Shown: positions 27,745 to 37,910, counted from the stretch's first letter. The stretch: DNA of 64,000 nt from Vagococcus fluvialis bH819 (GCF_900163795.1 NZ_FWFD01000007.1:186001-250000), one strand, 5' to 3'. The notes: a model not told the origin generated them from the letters alone. Translations and numbers: made by a program.

Positions 27745-29118
27745 ATGGTGGCGAAAAAAAAGAAAAATGAATTTGTTTGTCAAGAATGTGGTTATGTTTC
27801 GCCAAAATATTTAGGGCGCTGTCCTAACTGTGGTAATTGGAACTCATTAGTAGAAGAAATTGTTCAAGAAAAACCAACACGCCATAGTCGTGTTAGCTTG
27901 TCGGGAACAACAACTAAACCAGAAAGATTAGATGCTGTTGTTTTCCAAAAAGAGCAGCGTGTTAAAACGGAATTAGAAGAATTAAACCGAGTATTAGGCG
28001 GTGGTGTTGTTCCAGGGTCAATGGTTTTGATTGGTGGCGATCCGGGTATTGGAAAGTCGACGCTATTATTACAAGTATCTCAGCAACTTAGTAAATTAGA
28101 TGATAATGTCTTATATGTTTCTGGTGAAGAGAGCGCACAACAAATTAAGATGCGTGGAGAAAGATTAAGTGCGACAGATAATCATTTTTACGTTTATGGT
28201 GAAACGGACATGGGGTTGATCAGACAAACGATTGAACAGTTAAAGCCGAATTATGTGGTGATTGATTCTATTCAAACAATGATTCACCCAGAGATTGCTA
28301 GCGCTGCTGGTAGTGTTAGTCAGGTAAGAGAAACGACAGCAGAGTTAATGCAGATTGCTAAAACAAATCAGATTACTATTTTTATTGTTGGACATGTTAC
28401 TAAAGAAGGGTCTCTTGCAGGACCAAGAATGTTAGAGCATATGGTTGATACAGTTCTTTATTTCGAAGGGGAAAGACACCATACCTTTAGAATTTTAAGA
28501 GCAGTGAAAAATCGCTTTGGTTCAACAAATGAAATTGGGATATTTGAGATGAAACAAGAAGGTTTGGTTGAAGTAAGTAATCCATCGGAAGCTTTTCTAG
28601 AAGAAAGATTAGCAGATGCGACAGGTTCTGCGATTGTTTGTTCTATGGAAGGAACCCGACCGATTTTAGCAGAGGTCCAAGCGTTAATTACACCGTCAGT
28701 TTTCGGAAACGCTCAACGAACAGCAGCTGGTTTAGATCGACATCGCGTCTCTTTGATTATGGCAGTCTTAGAAAAAAGAGCAGGCTTAATGTTACAAAAT
28801 CAAGATGCGTATTTAAAAGCAGCTGGTGGTGTTAAGTTAGACGAACCTGCGATAGATTTAGCAATTGCAGTGAGTATTGCTTCAAGTTATAAAGACAAAG
28901 GAACCTCTCCCTATGAGTGCTTTATTGGTGAAATTGGTTTGACAGGCGAAGTCAGACGAGTGAACCGAATGGATCAACGCGTATCAGAAGCTAAAAAACT
29001 TGGCTTTAAAAAAATATATGTTCCTAAGAATAATTTGCAAGGTTGGAAAGCACCAAAAGGAATTGAGATTATCGGTGTATCAACTGTTTCAGAAACATTA
29101 AGGCAAGTGTTCAAGTAG
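27745..29118 (+). CDS. radA: DNA repair protein RadA (Sms)
   Basis: A 457-residue RecA-like helicase that extends branched recombination intermediates in repair and transformation. It has an N-terminal zinc finger [18 protein letters not shown], the Walker [13 protein letters not shown] (about 96), the RadA-specific KNRFGSTNE, and a C-terminal Lon-like domain ([13 protein letters not shown]). GGGGG just upstream selects ATG 27745 over the in-frame ATG at 27733. The PIN/TRAM gene follows 18 bp later, as in many Bacillota. Confidence 0.97.
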   Translation: MVAKKKKNEFVCQECGYVSPKYLGRCPNCGNWNSLVEEIVQEKPTRHSRVSLSGTTTKPERLDAVVFQKEQRVKTELEELNRVLGGGVVPGSMVLIGGDPGIGKSTLLLQVSQQLSKLDDNVLYVSGEESAQQIKMRGERLSATDNHFYVYGETDMGLIRQTIEQLKPNYVVIDSIQTMIHPEIASAAGSVSQVRETTAELMQIAKTNQITIFIVGHVTKEGSLAGPRMLEHMVDTVLYFEGERHHTFRILRAVKNRFGSTNEIGIFEMKQEGLVEVSNPSEAFLEERLADATGSAIVCSMEGTRPILAEVQALITPSVFGNAQRTAAGLDRHRVSLIMAVLEKRAGLMLQNQDAYLKAAGGVKLDEPAIDLAIAVSIASSYKDKGTSPYECFIGEIGLTGEVRRVNRMDQRVSEAKKLGFKKIYVPKNNLQGWKAPKGIEIIGVSTVSETLRQVFK

Positions 29119-29136
29119 GAAAGGAGGAAAAGAAAG

Positions 29137-30252
29137 ATGCAAAAAAAGATATTTTATGTCGTAATGGCAGTCATTGGTTTCAGTCTAGGAATGACGATTG
29201 TGCCATCTGTCTGGGTATTATTTGATTTAGAATTTAATCAGTGGTTAAACAATGGTGTAACGAATGGCTTGATTGGTGCAATTATTTTTATTATTATTTC
29301 TATGTTTACCTTTCGTTATGTGGGTCGAGCTCTTAAAAAAGCTGAAAAATTTATTAGTGAACAAAGCTTACAAGATTTAGTTTTCGGAAGTTTAGGGGTA
29401 ATCATTGGGTTATTATTAGGCGCACTGGTGTCTATTCCTCTGTATTCTCTAAAAATTGCTTTTTTACATATTTTATTACCAACTTTAATCATGTTAATTC
29501 TAGGATATTTTGGTTTTAGAGTTGGGACAACAAAGACAGATGAATGGCGTAAATTATTTGCACCAAAACCTAAAAAAGGTTCAGAGGATATTTTAGAAAG
29601 AAAAGTAACAGATAATTTCAATAAATATAAAATATTAGACACAAGTGTGATTATCGATGGCCGAATTTATGATGTAGCCAAAACTGGGTTCATTGAAGGA
29701 ACGCTACTTATTCCAAATTTTGTATTATATGAGCTTCAATACATTGCTGATTCTGGGGATAGTTTAAAACGAGTACGTGGTCGTCGTGGTTTAGATATTT
29801 TAAATGCACTTCAAAAAGAAGATGGTATTTCTGTAGAAATGTATGAAGGAGATTTTGACGATATTCAAGAAGTTGATAGTAAGTTAATAAAATTAGCTAA
29901 ACAATTGGATGGTATCGTAGTAACAAATGATTACAACTTAAATAAAGTGAGTGAGTTTCAAAATGTTCCGGTTTTTAATATTAATGCTTTGGCTAATGCT
30001 ATTAAACCAGTTGTTATTCCAGGAGAAACAATGGATGTTTTAGTGATGAAAGATGGGACTGAAAGACAGCAGGGGGTAGCCTATCTAGATGATGGAACAA
30101 TGGTGGTTGTTGAAGATGGTAAACACTTTATGCACCAAAGGATTAACGTTATCGTAACTAGTGCCCTCCAAACAGCAGCAGGTAGAATGATTTTTGCAAA
30201 ACCGTCTCATTCTCAAACAACAATAAATAATGAAACAAAAGGCAATAACTAA
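29137..30252 (+). CDS. PIN/TRAM-domain membrane protein, YacL-like
   Basis: A 371-residue protein. Four TM helices (residues 1-130) are followed by a PIN nuclease domain (KILDTSVIIDGRIYDVAKTG with acidic residues; VTNDYNLNKV) and a C-terminal TRAM domain (VVIPGETMDVLVMKDG... GVAYLDDGTMVVVEDG) that binds RNA. It is the conserved radA neighbour in Bacillota. It probably acts as a membrane-tethered ribonuclease, but its substrate is unknown. GGAGG lies before the ATG. Confidence 0.9.
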   Translation: MQKKIFYVVMAVIGFSLGMTIVPSVWVLFDLEFNQWLNNGVTNGLIGAIIFIIISMFTFRYVGRALKKAEKFISEQSLQDLVFGSLGVIIGLLLGALVSIPLYSLKIAFLHILLPTLIMLILGYFGFRVGTTKTDEWRKLFAPKPKKGSEDILERKVTDNFNKYKILDTSVIIDGRIYDVAKTGFIEGTLLIPNFVLYELQYIADSGDSLKRVRGRRGLDILNALQKEDGISVEMYEGDFDDIQEVDSKLIKLAKQLDGIVVTNDYNLNKVSEFQNVPVFNINALANAIKPVVIPGETMDVLVMKDGTERQQGVAYLDDGTMVVVEDGKHFMHQRINVIVTSALQTAAGRMIFAKPSHSQTTINNETKGNN

Positions 30253-30341
30253 TGGATTGTACCTTTACTAATTGACCAAATGAGGGTAAAATTTGGGTAT
30301 AGTAGAAAAGTACTGAAATAGATGATAAGGAAGGTAATTTC

Positions 30342-31805
30342 ATGACAAAAAAAGTACGTGTGAGATACGCACCAAGCCCAACAGGACATTTACACATCGG
30401 TAATGCCAGAACAGCATTATTCAATTATTTATATGCAAGACACCATGATGGTGATTTCGTTATTCGTATCGAGGATACAGATCAAAAACGTAACATTGAA
30501 GGCGGCGAAAAAAGCCAATTAGATAACTTAGCATGGTTAAACATTGATTGGGATGAATCACCAGAAAAGCCTGGTAAATATGGACCTTATCGTCAATCAG
30601 AGAGAGCAGATATTTATTTACCGTTAATCGATCAATTATTAGCAAGTAATCTAGCCTATAAATGTTACTGTACAGAAGAAGAACTAGAAACAGAGCGTGA
30701 ATCTCAAAAAGCACGTGGTGAAATTCCTCGTTACAACGGGAAATGTGCTAGTTTATCAGTTGAAGAGCAAATGACAAAAGAGGCAGAAGGTATTACACCT
30801 GTTGTAAGATTCCGTGTACCTAAAAATAAATCATACAGTTTTGATGACATGGTAAAAGGACATATTACATTTGAATCTGACAGTGTGGGTGGCGACTTTG
30901 TTATCTTGAAACGCGACGGTATGCCAACATACAACTTCGCTGTAGCTGTGGATGATTATATGATGAAAATTTCTCATGTATTACGTGGGGATGATCATAT
31001 TGCTAATACACCTAAACAATTAATGATTTATGAAGCCTTTGGATGGGAAGCACCAGAATTTGGTCACATGACTTTAATTATTAACAGTGAAACAGGTAAA
31101 AAACTAAGTAAACGTGATGAAACAATATTACAATTTATCGAACAATATCGTGATTTGGGTTACTTGCCAGAAGCAATGTTTAACTTTATCAGTTTATTAG
31201 GTTGGTCACCAGTTGGGGAAGAAGAAATTTTCTCACAAGAAGAATTTATCAAAATGTTTGACGAAGCTCGTTTAGGTAAATCACCTGCAGCCTTTGATAA
31301 TAAAAAACTTGAGTGGATCAGCAATCAATACATGAAAAAATTAGACCGTGCTGATGTTGCTAAAATGGCTTTACCATACTTAGTGGAAGCTAAATTAGTA
31401 GAAGAAAATCCAACAGCTGAAAAATTAGCATGGGTAGAAGAATTAGTTTCTTTATACCAACCACAAATGAGCTACGCAGCTGAAATCGTTGAGTTGTCCT
31501 CTTTATTCTTTAATGAGACATTAACGTTGGATGAAGAAGCTAAAGAAGTCTTAGCTGGAGAAACAGTACCTCAAGTATTAGAAGCTTTTTCTAAAGAAAT
31601 AGCAGAATTAGATCAATTTGATGCAGTAAGTATCAAAGCATCAATCAAAGCGGTTCAAAAAGAAACAGGTGTCAAAGGTAAAAATTTATTTATGCCAATT
31701 CGTGTCGCTGTCAGTGGTCAAATGCATGGACCTGAATTAGCTGAAACAATTATGCTTTTAGGTAAAGAAAAAGTTTTAGATCATATTAAACAATCAAGTA
31801 AATAA
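30342..31805 (+). CDS. gltX: Glutamyl-tRNA synthetase
   Basis: A 487-residue class I tRNA synthetase that charges tRNA-Glu (and often tRNA-Gln for later transamidation, as in Gram-positives). HIGH-type motif HIGNART is near residue 18 and the KMSKS-type motif KKLSKRDE near 254. A cysteine cluster ([10 protein letters not shown]) sits in the zinc-like insertion, and the helical anticodon-binding domain fills the C-terminal third. AAGGAAGG lies upstream. cysS follows after a T-box, as in Bacillus gltX-cysE-cysS but without cysE. Confidence 0.98.
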   Translation: MTKKVRVRYAPSPTGHLHIGNARTALFNYLYARHHDGDFVIRIEDTDQKRNIEGGEKSQLDNLAWLNIDWDESPEKPGKYGPYRQSERADIYLPLIDQLLASNLAYKCYCTEEELETERESQKARGEIPRYNGKCASLSVEEQMTKEAEGITPVVRFRVPKNKSYSFDDMVKGHITFESDSVGGDFVILKRDGMPTYNFAVAVDDYMMKISHVLRGDDHIANTPKQLMIYEAFGWEAPEFGHMTLIINSETGKKLSKRDETILQFIEQYRDLGYLPEAMFNFISLLGWSPVGEEEIFSQEEFIKMFDEARLGKSPAAFDNKKLEWISNQYMKKLDRADVAKMALPYLVEAKLVEENPTAEKLAWVEELVSLYQPQMSYAAEIVELSSLFFNETLTLDEEAKEVLAGETVPQVLEAFSKEIAELDQFDAVSIKASIKAVQKETGVKGKNLFMPIRVAVSGQMHGPELAETIMLLGKEKVLDHIKQSSK

Positions 31806-31829
31806 ATACATTGAAAAGAAAAGTAGGTC

Positions 31830-32043
31830 AGTTGATTGATTTAGAGAGCTCGTGATTGGTGAAAACGAGAGAATTAACTGATTGAAGTGCCTCTTTGAGT
31901 AGTTTTGGTGAATCAAGTAGCTAAAAACGAGTGATAATCGTTACCTTATCAAAAGGTAGAAAGAAAGTAAGTTTCTTTTTACGAATAAAAGTGGAACCAC
32001 GTGAAAACGTCTTTTAGTTGAGTAGACTAAAGGACGTTTTTTT
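31830..32043 (+). promoter_or_regulatory. Cysteine T-box leader of cysS
   Basis: The T-box core GTGGAACCACG (31991-32001) precedes a terminator hairpin AACGTCTTTTAGT / ACTAAAGGACGTT with a T-tract (32006-32043). A TGC within GAAGTGCCTC (near 31891) is the likely specifier codon, matching Cys. Uncharged tRNA-Cys should stabilise the antiterminator and let transcription reach cysS. The 5' limit is approximate. Confidence 0.88.
32006..32043 (+). terminator. T-box terminator hairpin before cysS
   Basis: A 13-bp stem with one G-U pair and a 7-base loop, followed by TTTTTTT. The 5' arm overlaps the antiterminator region next to the T-box sequence. Confidence 0.85.
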
Positions 32044-32071
32044 ATGTAAAAAAATGAAGGAGCTAACGATT

Positions 32072-33478
32072 ATGAAAATATACAACACATTAACTCGTTC
32101 TAAAGAAGAGTTTACAACCATTGAGCCAGGAAAAGTTCGTATGTACTTGTGTGGCCCAACGGTTTACAACTATATCCATGTTGGAAATGCTAGAAGTACA
32201 GTGGCGTTTGATACCGTTCGTCGTTACCTTGAATACAAAGGCTATGAAGTGAATTATGTTTCTAACTTTACGGATGTGGATGACAAAATTATTAACCGTG
32301 CCCATGAAGAAGGTGTGACAACAAGAGAGATTGCTGATAAATACATTGATGCTTTTACCGAAGATACTGGCAAGTTAAATGTCAAACCAGCTTGTATTCA
32401 TCCTCGTGTTGTTGATCATATTGATGAGATTATCGAATTTGTTGCAGCTTTAATTGAAAAAGGGTATGCTTATGAATCTCAAGGGGATGTATACTACCGT
32501 GCGCGCAAGTTTAAAAATTACGGACAATTAAGTAATAAGAGCTTAGATGAATTAGAAGTGGGAGCAAGTCAACGAACAGGGGATGAACAAGATAAAAAAG
32601 AAGATCCTTTAGATTTTGCTTTATGGAAATCAGCCAAAGAAGGAGAAGTTTCTTGGAAATCGCCTTGGGGAGAAGGTCGTCCAGGCTGGCATATTGAGTG
32701 TTCAGTAATGGCCTCAAAACACTTAGGTGAGACGATTGATATTCATGCTGGGGGACAAGATTTAGAGTTTCCACACCATGAAAACGAAATTGCTCAAAGT
32801 GAGGCGAAAACAGGACAAACATTTGCTAATTATTGGATGCACAATGCGTATTTAACAGTGGGTGAAACAGGGGAGAAAATGAGTAAATCATTGAAAAACT
32901 TTGTAACAGCTCACGAATTAATGGAAGAAGTTGACCCAGAAGTGGTACGTTTTGCTTTAGCGACAACGCATTATAGACGGCCTATGCCCTTTAATGATAT
33001 TATCTTGAAAGAAGCAGAAACAAATCTCTCTAAGATTAAAGCAAGTTATAATAACGGTAATTTCCGCTTAGAAGTCTCTCAAGAGACAACTGAAGATGAT
33101 GCTGTTTATTTGAAAGAACTTACGTTAATTAAACAGCAATTTGAAGAGGGCATGGATGATGATTTCAATACAGCCAATGGGATCACAGCTGTCTATAACT
33201 TAGTTAAATGGTTAAACGCTTATTTTGAAAAAAATACTGTGTCAAAAGTTGTGATTGAAGAGGCACAAAGTTTACTAGTTGAATTAATGGCTGTTTTTGG
33301 GCTTGAATTAGGACAAAAAGAAGTGCTAGATAGTGAAATCGAAGCGTTGATTGAAGAACGTATTGAAGCTAGAGCAAACAAAGATTTTAAACGAAGCGAT
33401 GAAATTCGTGACATGTTGAAAGCACAAGGAATTATATTAGAAGATACCGCTCATGGCGGAAGATGGAGTAGAATTTAA
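32072..33478 (+). CDS. cysS: Cysteinyl-tRNA synthetase
   Basis: Charges tRNA-Cys. The zinc-binding Cys27 in [18 protein letters not shown], the HIGH-type HVGNAR, the zinc residues around WHIECSVM and [13 protein letters not shown], and the KMSKSLK motif (about 269) are all present. The frame opens inside the T-box terminator; GAAGGA and the usual N-terminus [14 protein letters not shown] fix the start at ATG 32072 (468 residues). The stop overlaps the mrnC start in TAATG, so translation is coupled. Confidence 0.98.
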   Translation: MKIYNTLTRSKEEFTTIEPGKVRMYLCGPTVYNYIHVGNARSTVAFDTVRRYLEYKGYEVNYVSNFTDVDDKIINRAHEEGVTTREIADKYIDAFTEDTGKLNVKPACIHPRVVDHIDEIIEFVAALIEKGYAYESQGDVYYRARKFKNYGQLSNKSLDELEVGASQRTGDEQDKKEDPLDFALWKSAKEGEVSWKSPWGEGRPGWHIECSVMASKHLGETIDIHAGGQDLEFPHHENEIAQSEAKTGQTFANYWMHNAYLTVGETGEKMSKSLKNFVTAHELMEEVDPEVVRFALATTHYRRPMPFNDIILKEAETNLSKIKASYNNGNFRLEVSQETTEDDAVYLKELTLIKQQFEEGMDDDFNTANGITAVYNLVKWLNAYFEKNTVSKVVIEEAQSLLVELMAVFGLELGQKEVLDSEIEALIEERIEARANKDFKRSDEIRDMLKAQGIILEDTAHGGRWSRI

Positions 33479-33885
33479 TGAGTGAAAAGAAAGATTATTC
33501 TCTTTTAAGTGGTTTAACGCTAGCTTATGTAGGAGATGCGATTTATGAAATATATATTCGTGATTTTTTAATTAGATCAGGCCAAACTAAACCAAATCAA
33601 ATGCACCGCATGGCGACGCAATATGTGTCAGCTAAAGCCCAACATTATTTGATAGAAGAAATGATAAAAGAAAATATTCTGACGGAAAATGAAATAACTG
33701 TGTATAAAAGAGGACGGAATGCCAAAAGTCACACGAGTGCTAAAAACACTTCTGTATTCGTCTATAGAGCGTCTACAGGGTTCGAAGCCTTAATGGGGTA
33801 TCTTCATTTGACAGATCAAAAAGAACGGTTAGAAGAGTTAATTAAGTGGTCAATTAAAAGAATAGGGGAAAAGAATGAAAAATAA
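33478..33885 (+). CDS. mrnC: Mini-ribonuclease III
   Basis: A 135-residue RNase III-like nuclease lacking the double-stranded RNA-binding domain, acting on 23S rRNA precursors. The catalytic helix LAYVGDAIYEIYIRD and the C-terminal TGFEALMGYLHL acidic motif are clear. The ATG overlaps the cysS stop, and the rlmB start lies 11 bp inside its end; the order cysS-mrnC-rlmB-yacP is that of Bacillus. Confidence 0.96.
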   Translation: MSEKKDYSLLSGLTLAYVGDAIYEIYIRDFLIRSGQTKPNQMHRMATQYVSAKAQHYLIEEMIKENILTENEITVYKRGRNAKSHTSAKNTSVFVYRASTGFEALMGYLHLTDQKERLEELIKWSIKRIGEKNEK

Positions 33886-34648
33886 ACATGAACAAAAGCC
33901 AAAAGAAGTTGAGCTAGTATCATTAGAGGATGTGGTCTTTGGACGACACGCCACGGTTGAAGCGCTTCAAGCAAGAAGAGGAAATAAATTATTTATTCAA
34001 GAGGATTTAAAAAGTAATAAAATTGAAGAATTGAAAAATTTAGCAAAAGAATTTTCAGTTCCTATTATTTGGGCACCAAAATCTAAATTAGATGATATGA
34101 CGAATAAAGAAAATCATCAAGGAATTGTCATGAAAATAACACCTTATGAATATCTTTCTTTAGACGACTTATTATCAAAAAGTAAAGAAAAAGAAAATCG
34201 TTTCTTTTTAATCCTGGATGGTATTGTTGATCCACATAATCTAGGTTCAATCATGAGAACAGCTGATGCGGTCAATGTGGATGGTATTATCATTCCTAAA
34301 CATCGTGCTGTAGGAATAACACCAGTTGTTGTTAAAACCTCAACTGGTGCCGTAGAACACGTTCCAGTGGCAAGAGTAACAAACTTAAGTCAAACGATAA
34401 AAAAATTAAAAGAAGATAATGTATGGATTTTTGGAACAGATATGGAAGGAACGGACTATACAAACTGGAATGTTTCTGGAGATATCGCACTTGTTATTGG
34501 AAATGAAGGCAAAGGAATGGGAGCAGCTCTAAAAAAAGAGATGGATGAAATGATTACTATTCCCATTGAAGGTCACGTTCAAAGTTTAAATGCAGGTGTT
34601 GCTGCTGGTCTGTTAATGTACGAAGTTTTTAGAAAACGTAGAAACTAA
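33875..34648 (+). CDS. rlmB: 23S rRNA 2'-O-methyltransferase RlmB (TrmH family)
   Basis: A 257-residue SPOUT methyltransferase. The N-terminal substrate-binding domain (VFGRHATVEALQ) leads to the knotted domain with LDGIVDPHNLGSIMRTADA, VIGNEGKGMG and SLNAGVAAGLLMYE, the three TrmH motifs. It should methylate a conserved guanosine of 23S rRNA. It overlaps mrnC by 11 bp within the cysS operon. Confidence 0.95.
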   Translation: MKNKHEQKPKEVELVSLEDVVFGRHATVEALQARRGNKLFIQEDLKSNKIEELKNLAKEFSVPIIWAPKSKLDDMTNKENHQGIVMKITPYEYLSLDDLLSKSKEKENRFFLILDGIVDPHNLGSIMRTADAVNVDGIIIPKHRAVGITPVVVKTSTGAVEHVPVARVTNLSQTIKKLKEDNVWIFGTDMEGTDYTNWNVSGDIALVIGNEGKGMGAALKKEMDEMITIPIEGHVQSLNAGVAAGLLMYEVFRKRRN

Positions 34649-34665
34649 GGAATGGAGATAACTAA

Positions 34666-35187
34666 GTGAAACGTCAGGTACTATTTGTAGATGGTTATAA
34701 TATGATCGGTGCTTGGCCGTTTCTTGATAAGCTAAAAAAACAAGATAAGCTCGCTGATGCAAGAGATCAACTTTTATTTATGCTATCAAACTATGCCAAA
34801 TACGAAGGTATTGAAATTATTGTTGTCTTTGACGCACAGTTTGTACCAGGAATCCAACAAGTATATGATGAATATGGAGTTACGGTTATTTTCACGAAAG
34901 AAGAAGAAACGGCTGATACTTACATTGAACGAGAGGCTGGAGAGAAAATAAATCCATTGACACATGTTCGTGTCGCAACAAGCGATATGGCAGAACAATG
35001 GATTATTTTTTCAAGAGGAGCTTTAAGGGTTTCAGCAAGAGAATTATACAAAGCAATTAAGTCCTCAGAAAAAAAAATCCAGACAGATACTGAAGATTAT
35101 AAATTTCAAAATTTTAGACGAAATAGTCCGTGGTCAGGAGATCAATTAGAAACCCTAAAGAAAATATTTGATGAGTTAGATAATTAG
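34666..35187 (+). CDS. YacP-like NYN-domain ribonuclease
   Basis: A 173-residue NYN/PIN-like nuclease. FVDGYNMIGAWPFL holds the first acidic residue, VVFDAQFVPG and EEETADTYIER the next, and VRVATSDMAEQ the last. YacP (Rae1) of Bacillus cuts mRNA on ribosomes. Starts at GTG 34666 after ATGGAGAT. It is the last gene of the cysS operon, before a terminator. Confidence 0.92.
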   Translation: MKRQVLFVDGYNMIGAWPFLDKLKKQDKLADARDQLLFMLSNYAKYEGIEIIVVFDAQFVPGIQQVYDEYGVTVIFTKEEETADTYIEREAGEKINPLTHVRVATSDMAEQWIIFSRGALRVSARELYKAIKSSEKKIQTDTEDYKFQNFRRNSPWSGDQLETLKKIFDELDN

Positions 35188-35190
35188 TTA

Positions 35191-35230
35191 ACTAAGAAAG
35201 AGAATGTTAGTTCTCTTTCTTAGTTTATTA
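35191..35230 (+). terminator. Terminator of the cysS operon
   Basis: ACTAAGAAAGAGAA pairs perfectly with TTCTCTTTCTTAGT (14 bp, 6-base loop); the following T-tract is short and broken. Confidence 0.65.
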
Positions 35231-35292
35231 TTTAATGGTACGATTTGTATACAGAAGAGGGAAGCGGTTTCTTTTTTAAGGGGCGTATAGGT

Positions 35293-35865
35293 TTGGAAGA
35301 GAAAGAAGTCATATTAAATAGAGCGAAATTAGGTTGTAATGATTCGTTTGAAGTGGTTTTTAATCAATATATACCTGTAGTTTTAAAACAACGAAACTTG
35401 TATTATTTGAGAGATTTAGATTTAGATGATTGGCTTCAAGAAGGCCGTTTAGTTTGTTATCAATCATTACTAAAATATGATAGTAGTAAAAATGTAACAT
35501 TTGGTTTATTTTTTAAGATGAATTTTAATCGCCATATTATTAGTTTGTTAAGGCATCAAGAAGCTCAAAAAAGACGTATATATCGATACACAGATTCTTT
35601 AGATTCTAAAATGAATTCATTTGGTGAATGTATTAGTCGAGGGACTGAAGATTATCGTGCAGATACAAGTATAAAATATATTTATGTCAGAGAGTCATTA
35701 GAAAAATTACCTGAGCAATTATCAAAATTTGAACAAAAAGTTTATCATTATACTTTATCAGGAATGAGTATTGAGGAAATATCAGATATCACAGATATTT
35801 CACAGAGAAAAATTTTATTTGGCTATAATCGTTTAAAAGTAAAATTAAAAAAACAAATATTATAA
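35293..35865 (+). CDS. Sigma-70-family factor, SigH/ComX-like
   Basis: A sigma-70-like protein of about 190 residues. Region 2 is visible (DLDDWLQEGRLVCYQSLLKYD...FGLFFKMNFNRHIISLLR), with a degenerate linker and a region-4 helix-turn-helix (LSGMSIEEISDITDISQRKILFGYNRLK). The frame opens at TTG 35245, but AAGGGG is well spaced for TTG 35293, which is preferred. Its place after yacP is that of sigH in Bacillus; in Lactobacillales such factors tend to control competence genes. The lone prepilin peptidase at 18494 would be a candidate target. Confidence 0.78.
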   Translation: MEEKEVILNRAKLGCNDSFEVVFNQYIPVVLKQRNLYYLRDLDLDDWLQEGRLVCYQSLLKYDSSKNVTFGLFFKMNFNRHIISLLRHQEAQKRRIYRYTDSLDSKMNSFGECISRGTEDYRADTSIKYIYVRESLEKLPEQLSKFEQKVYHYTLSGMSIEEISDITDISQRKILFGYNRLKVKLKKQIL

Positions 35866-35977
35866 GAAAAGGACAACTCTCTCTTCTATTATCAAAATTA
35901 ATAAGATCAATTTAAAAATAAGTAAATAATTAAAATTAGCTGAATCTATTGCTAAAGTATGTGTATTATGATAAAAT

Positions 35978-36006
35978 TTGAAGTTTTTTATAAAATATGT
36001 TACAAT
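35978..36006 (+). promoter_or_regulatory. veg promoter
   Basis: TTGAAG (35978-35983), a 17-bp spacer and TACAAT (36001-36006), 20 bp before the veg ATG. Confidence 0.65.
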
Positions 36007-36025
36007 GTTATTCGAGGTGAGTTGG

Positions 36026-36286
36026 ATGGCAGCGAGTATTTTAACAATCAAAAAAGAGCTAGAAAACAAAATAGGTAGTCGAATTACCTTAGTCGCACAG
36101 ACAGGTAGAAAGCGACAAACTGAACGTAGTGGTATATTATCAGAAACATATCCTTCTGTATTTATTGTTGATTTAGATCAGGATGAGAACGCATTTGAAA
36201 GAGTATCATATAGCTATACTGATATTTTAACTCGTGCAGTAGAGGTCCAATTTGCAGATGGTGTGCAAGAAGAAATTATAGGTTAA
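36026..36286 (+). CDS. veg: Veg protein
   Basis: An 86-residue protein matching the Veg family: ILTIKKELENKIGSRITLVAQTGRKR and ERSGILSETYPSVFIVDLDQ. In Bacillus, Veg stimulates biofilm formation and is strongly expressed. GAGGTGA selects the ATG at 36026, although the frame opens earlier. In many relatives sigH is followed by rpmG-secE-nusG; here veg follows instead. Confidence 0.93.
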   Translation: MAASILTIKKELENKIGSRITLVAQTGRKRQTERSGILSETYPSVFIVDLDQDENAFERVSYSYTDILTRAVEVQFADGVQEEIIG

Positions 36287-36346
36287 TAACTAAATATGAT
36301 GAGTTGGCTAATATCGGATGATAGGTTGTAGCTCGTCACATATAAA

Positions 36347-36391
36347 ATAAAAAAGATAACTACTTAATTAAGAAGTTGATCTTTTTTTATT
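36347..36391 (+). terminator. veg terminator
   Basis: AAAAAAGATAACTACTT pairs, with small bulges, with GAAGTTGATCTTTTTTT; a T-rich tract follows. Confidence 0.65.
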
Positions 36392-36411
36392 TTTTTAGAA
36401 AGGTGATTGAT

Positions 36412-36885
36412 ATGGTAAAAGTATTATTTGTCTGTTTAGGTAATATCTGTCGTTCTACTATGGCAGAAGCAGTATTTCGGGACAAAGTGATAAAAGAAAA
36501 CTTAGATGCTGAGATTCATGTCTCGTCAGCTGCTACAAGTAGTTGGAATTTAGGGGATTCACCGTATAAAGGGACAAGAGAAATATTGGATAGAGAAAAT
36601 ATTAGTTATGAGGGGATTTACTCTTCTAAAATTACACCAACAGAATTTGAAACATATGATTACATTATTGGTATGGATGAGAGCAATATAGATAATTTAC
36701 TCGAATTAAATCCATCTCCCAAAAATAAGGAAAAGATTCATTTATTTTTATCAGAGAGTATTAAAGAAGTCAGAAAAGTAGTACCAGATCCATATTATAC
36801 TGGAGATTTTGAATTAACCTATAAGTTGGTCAATTTAGGAACAGATAAATGGCTCGAAAAAATTAAACAACAAATAAACGGCTAG
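36412..36885 (+). CDS. Low-molecular-weight protein-tyrosine phosphatase
   Basis: A 157-residue phosphatase. The P-loop CLGNICRS (Cys8 to Arg14) and the general-acid loop VPDPYYTGDFE are intact. Low-molecular-weight PTPs reverse tyrosine or arginine phosphorylation; the position after the P-loop reads RST where many homologues have RSP. AAAGGTGAT selects the ATG at 36412. Its stop codon lies inside the terminator stem. It is a single gene, convergent with prsA. Confidence 0.93.
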   Translation: MVKVLFVCLGNICRSTMAEAVFRDKVIKENLDAEIHVSSAATSSWNLGDSPYKGTREILDRENISYEGIYSSKITPTEFETYDYIIGMDESNIDNLLELNPSPKNKEKIHLFLSESIKEVRKVVPDPYYTGDFELTYKLVNLGTDKWLEKIKQQING

Positions 36886-36908
36886 GAATTTTTCCTAACC
36901 GTTTATTT
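36872..36908. terminator. Bidirectional terminator, PTP / prsA
   Basis: AAATAAACGGCTAGGAA / TTCCTAACCGTTTATTT forms a 17-bp stem with one mismatch, flanked by A-rich and T-rich tracts. The PTP stop codon is part of the stem. Confidence 0.8.
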
Positions 36909-36911
36909 TAA

Positions 36912-37910
36912 TTATTTAGTTGATTCAGTTGTTTCTTCTTTTTTTTCAGATTTTTTGTCATCTTTTTTGTCTGATTTTTTATCTTCTTTTTCTTCTTTTT
37001 TAGGTAAGTAAGGATCTAAGATTTTCTTGAATTGATCATCAGTAATTTTAACGTTAGCTTTTTCTAATTCTTTACCAAGAACTTCTTGCGTGAAGGCTGG
37101 ATCAGCCATTTTTGTTTCTTCAGTAATTTTTTTCAAGTCTTTTTCATATTTCTTGTAGTCGTTACCTTTTTTCTGGTTTTTAACCATTTTTACAATGTAG
37201 AAAGAGTCTGCTCCAGTTTGCATATTTTGAGATTCAACAATCCCAGAAACTTTATCATCTTCTAATTTGTAAGCTTCTTGTTTTACTTGCTCAGGAACTA
37301 AAATACCTTCTGGTTTGGTAACCATAGTAGAATCGAAAGTTACTTTTCCACCGTCTTTTTTAGAAGCTTCATCTAAAGAAACTTCTTTTGCTACAGCTGT
37401 AAAATCTTTGCCATCATTAACATCTTTTAATGCTTTTTCAGCATCTTCTTTTTTATCAAATGCCATTATTTGAGCATCTACGCTAGGATGGAAAGTAGAC
37501 CATGTTTCTTTTAAGTCAGCATCAGTAATTTTTAAGTGTGATTTTAACATTTCTTTAAATGCTAATGTACTCTTAATATTTTCTTTGTACGTTTTAATAT
37601 CTAAGTTATTTTGTTTTAATAAATCTTCAAATGCTTTTTTACCACCATTTTGTTCTTGAACTTTATCAAATTCTTTATCGATTGCTTTTTGATCCACTTT
37701 ATCACCATAAGCTGCATCGGTTACTTTATTAACGATCATTCCTGTTAATACTTGGCTTGATTCTGGAGATTTTTTAAGTTCAGAATATAATTCGTCCTCA
37801 GAGATTTTGCCACCTTTCATAGTAGCGATATCTTTACCACCTGAACATCCAGCAAGTGTAAGAACTCCTAAAAGAGCTACAGCTGCTAATTTTAATGATT
37901 GTTTCTTCAT
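36912..37910 (-). CDS. prsA: PrsA-like foldase lipoprotein (peptidylprolyl isomerase)
   Basis: A 332-residue lipoprotein that folds exported proteins outside the membrane. The signal peptide MKKQSLKLAAVALLGVLTLAGC carries the lipobox LAGC (Cys22), then KDIATMKGGKISEDELY. The parvulin-type central part (QIMAFDKKEDAEKALKDVNDGKDF) is degenerate, and the tail is a charged KKEEKEDKKSDKK linker. The frame opens at GTG 37922; ATG 37910 is chosen because it begins the signal peptide. The hit/ecsAB genes are nearby, the Bacillus prsA-ytxH-hit neighbourhood. Confidence 0.9.
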   Translation of the reverse strand: MKKQSLKLAAVALLGVLTLAGCSGGKDIATMKGGKISEDELYSELKKSPESSQVLTGMIVNKVTDAAYGDKVDQKAIDKEFDKVQEQNGGKKAFEDLLKQNNLDIKTYKENIKSTLAFKEMLKSHLKITDADLKETWSTFHPSVDAQIMAFDKKEDAEKALKDVNDGKDFTAVAKEVSLDEASKKDGGKVTFDSTMVTKPEGILVPEQVKQEAYKLEDDKVSGIVESQNMQTGADSFYIVKMVKNQKKGNDYKKYEKDLKKITEETKMADPAFTQEVLGKELEKANVKITDDQFKKILDPYLPKKEEKEDKKSDKKDDKKSEKKEETTESTK

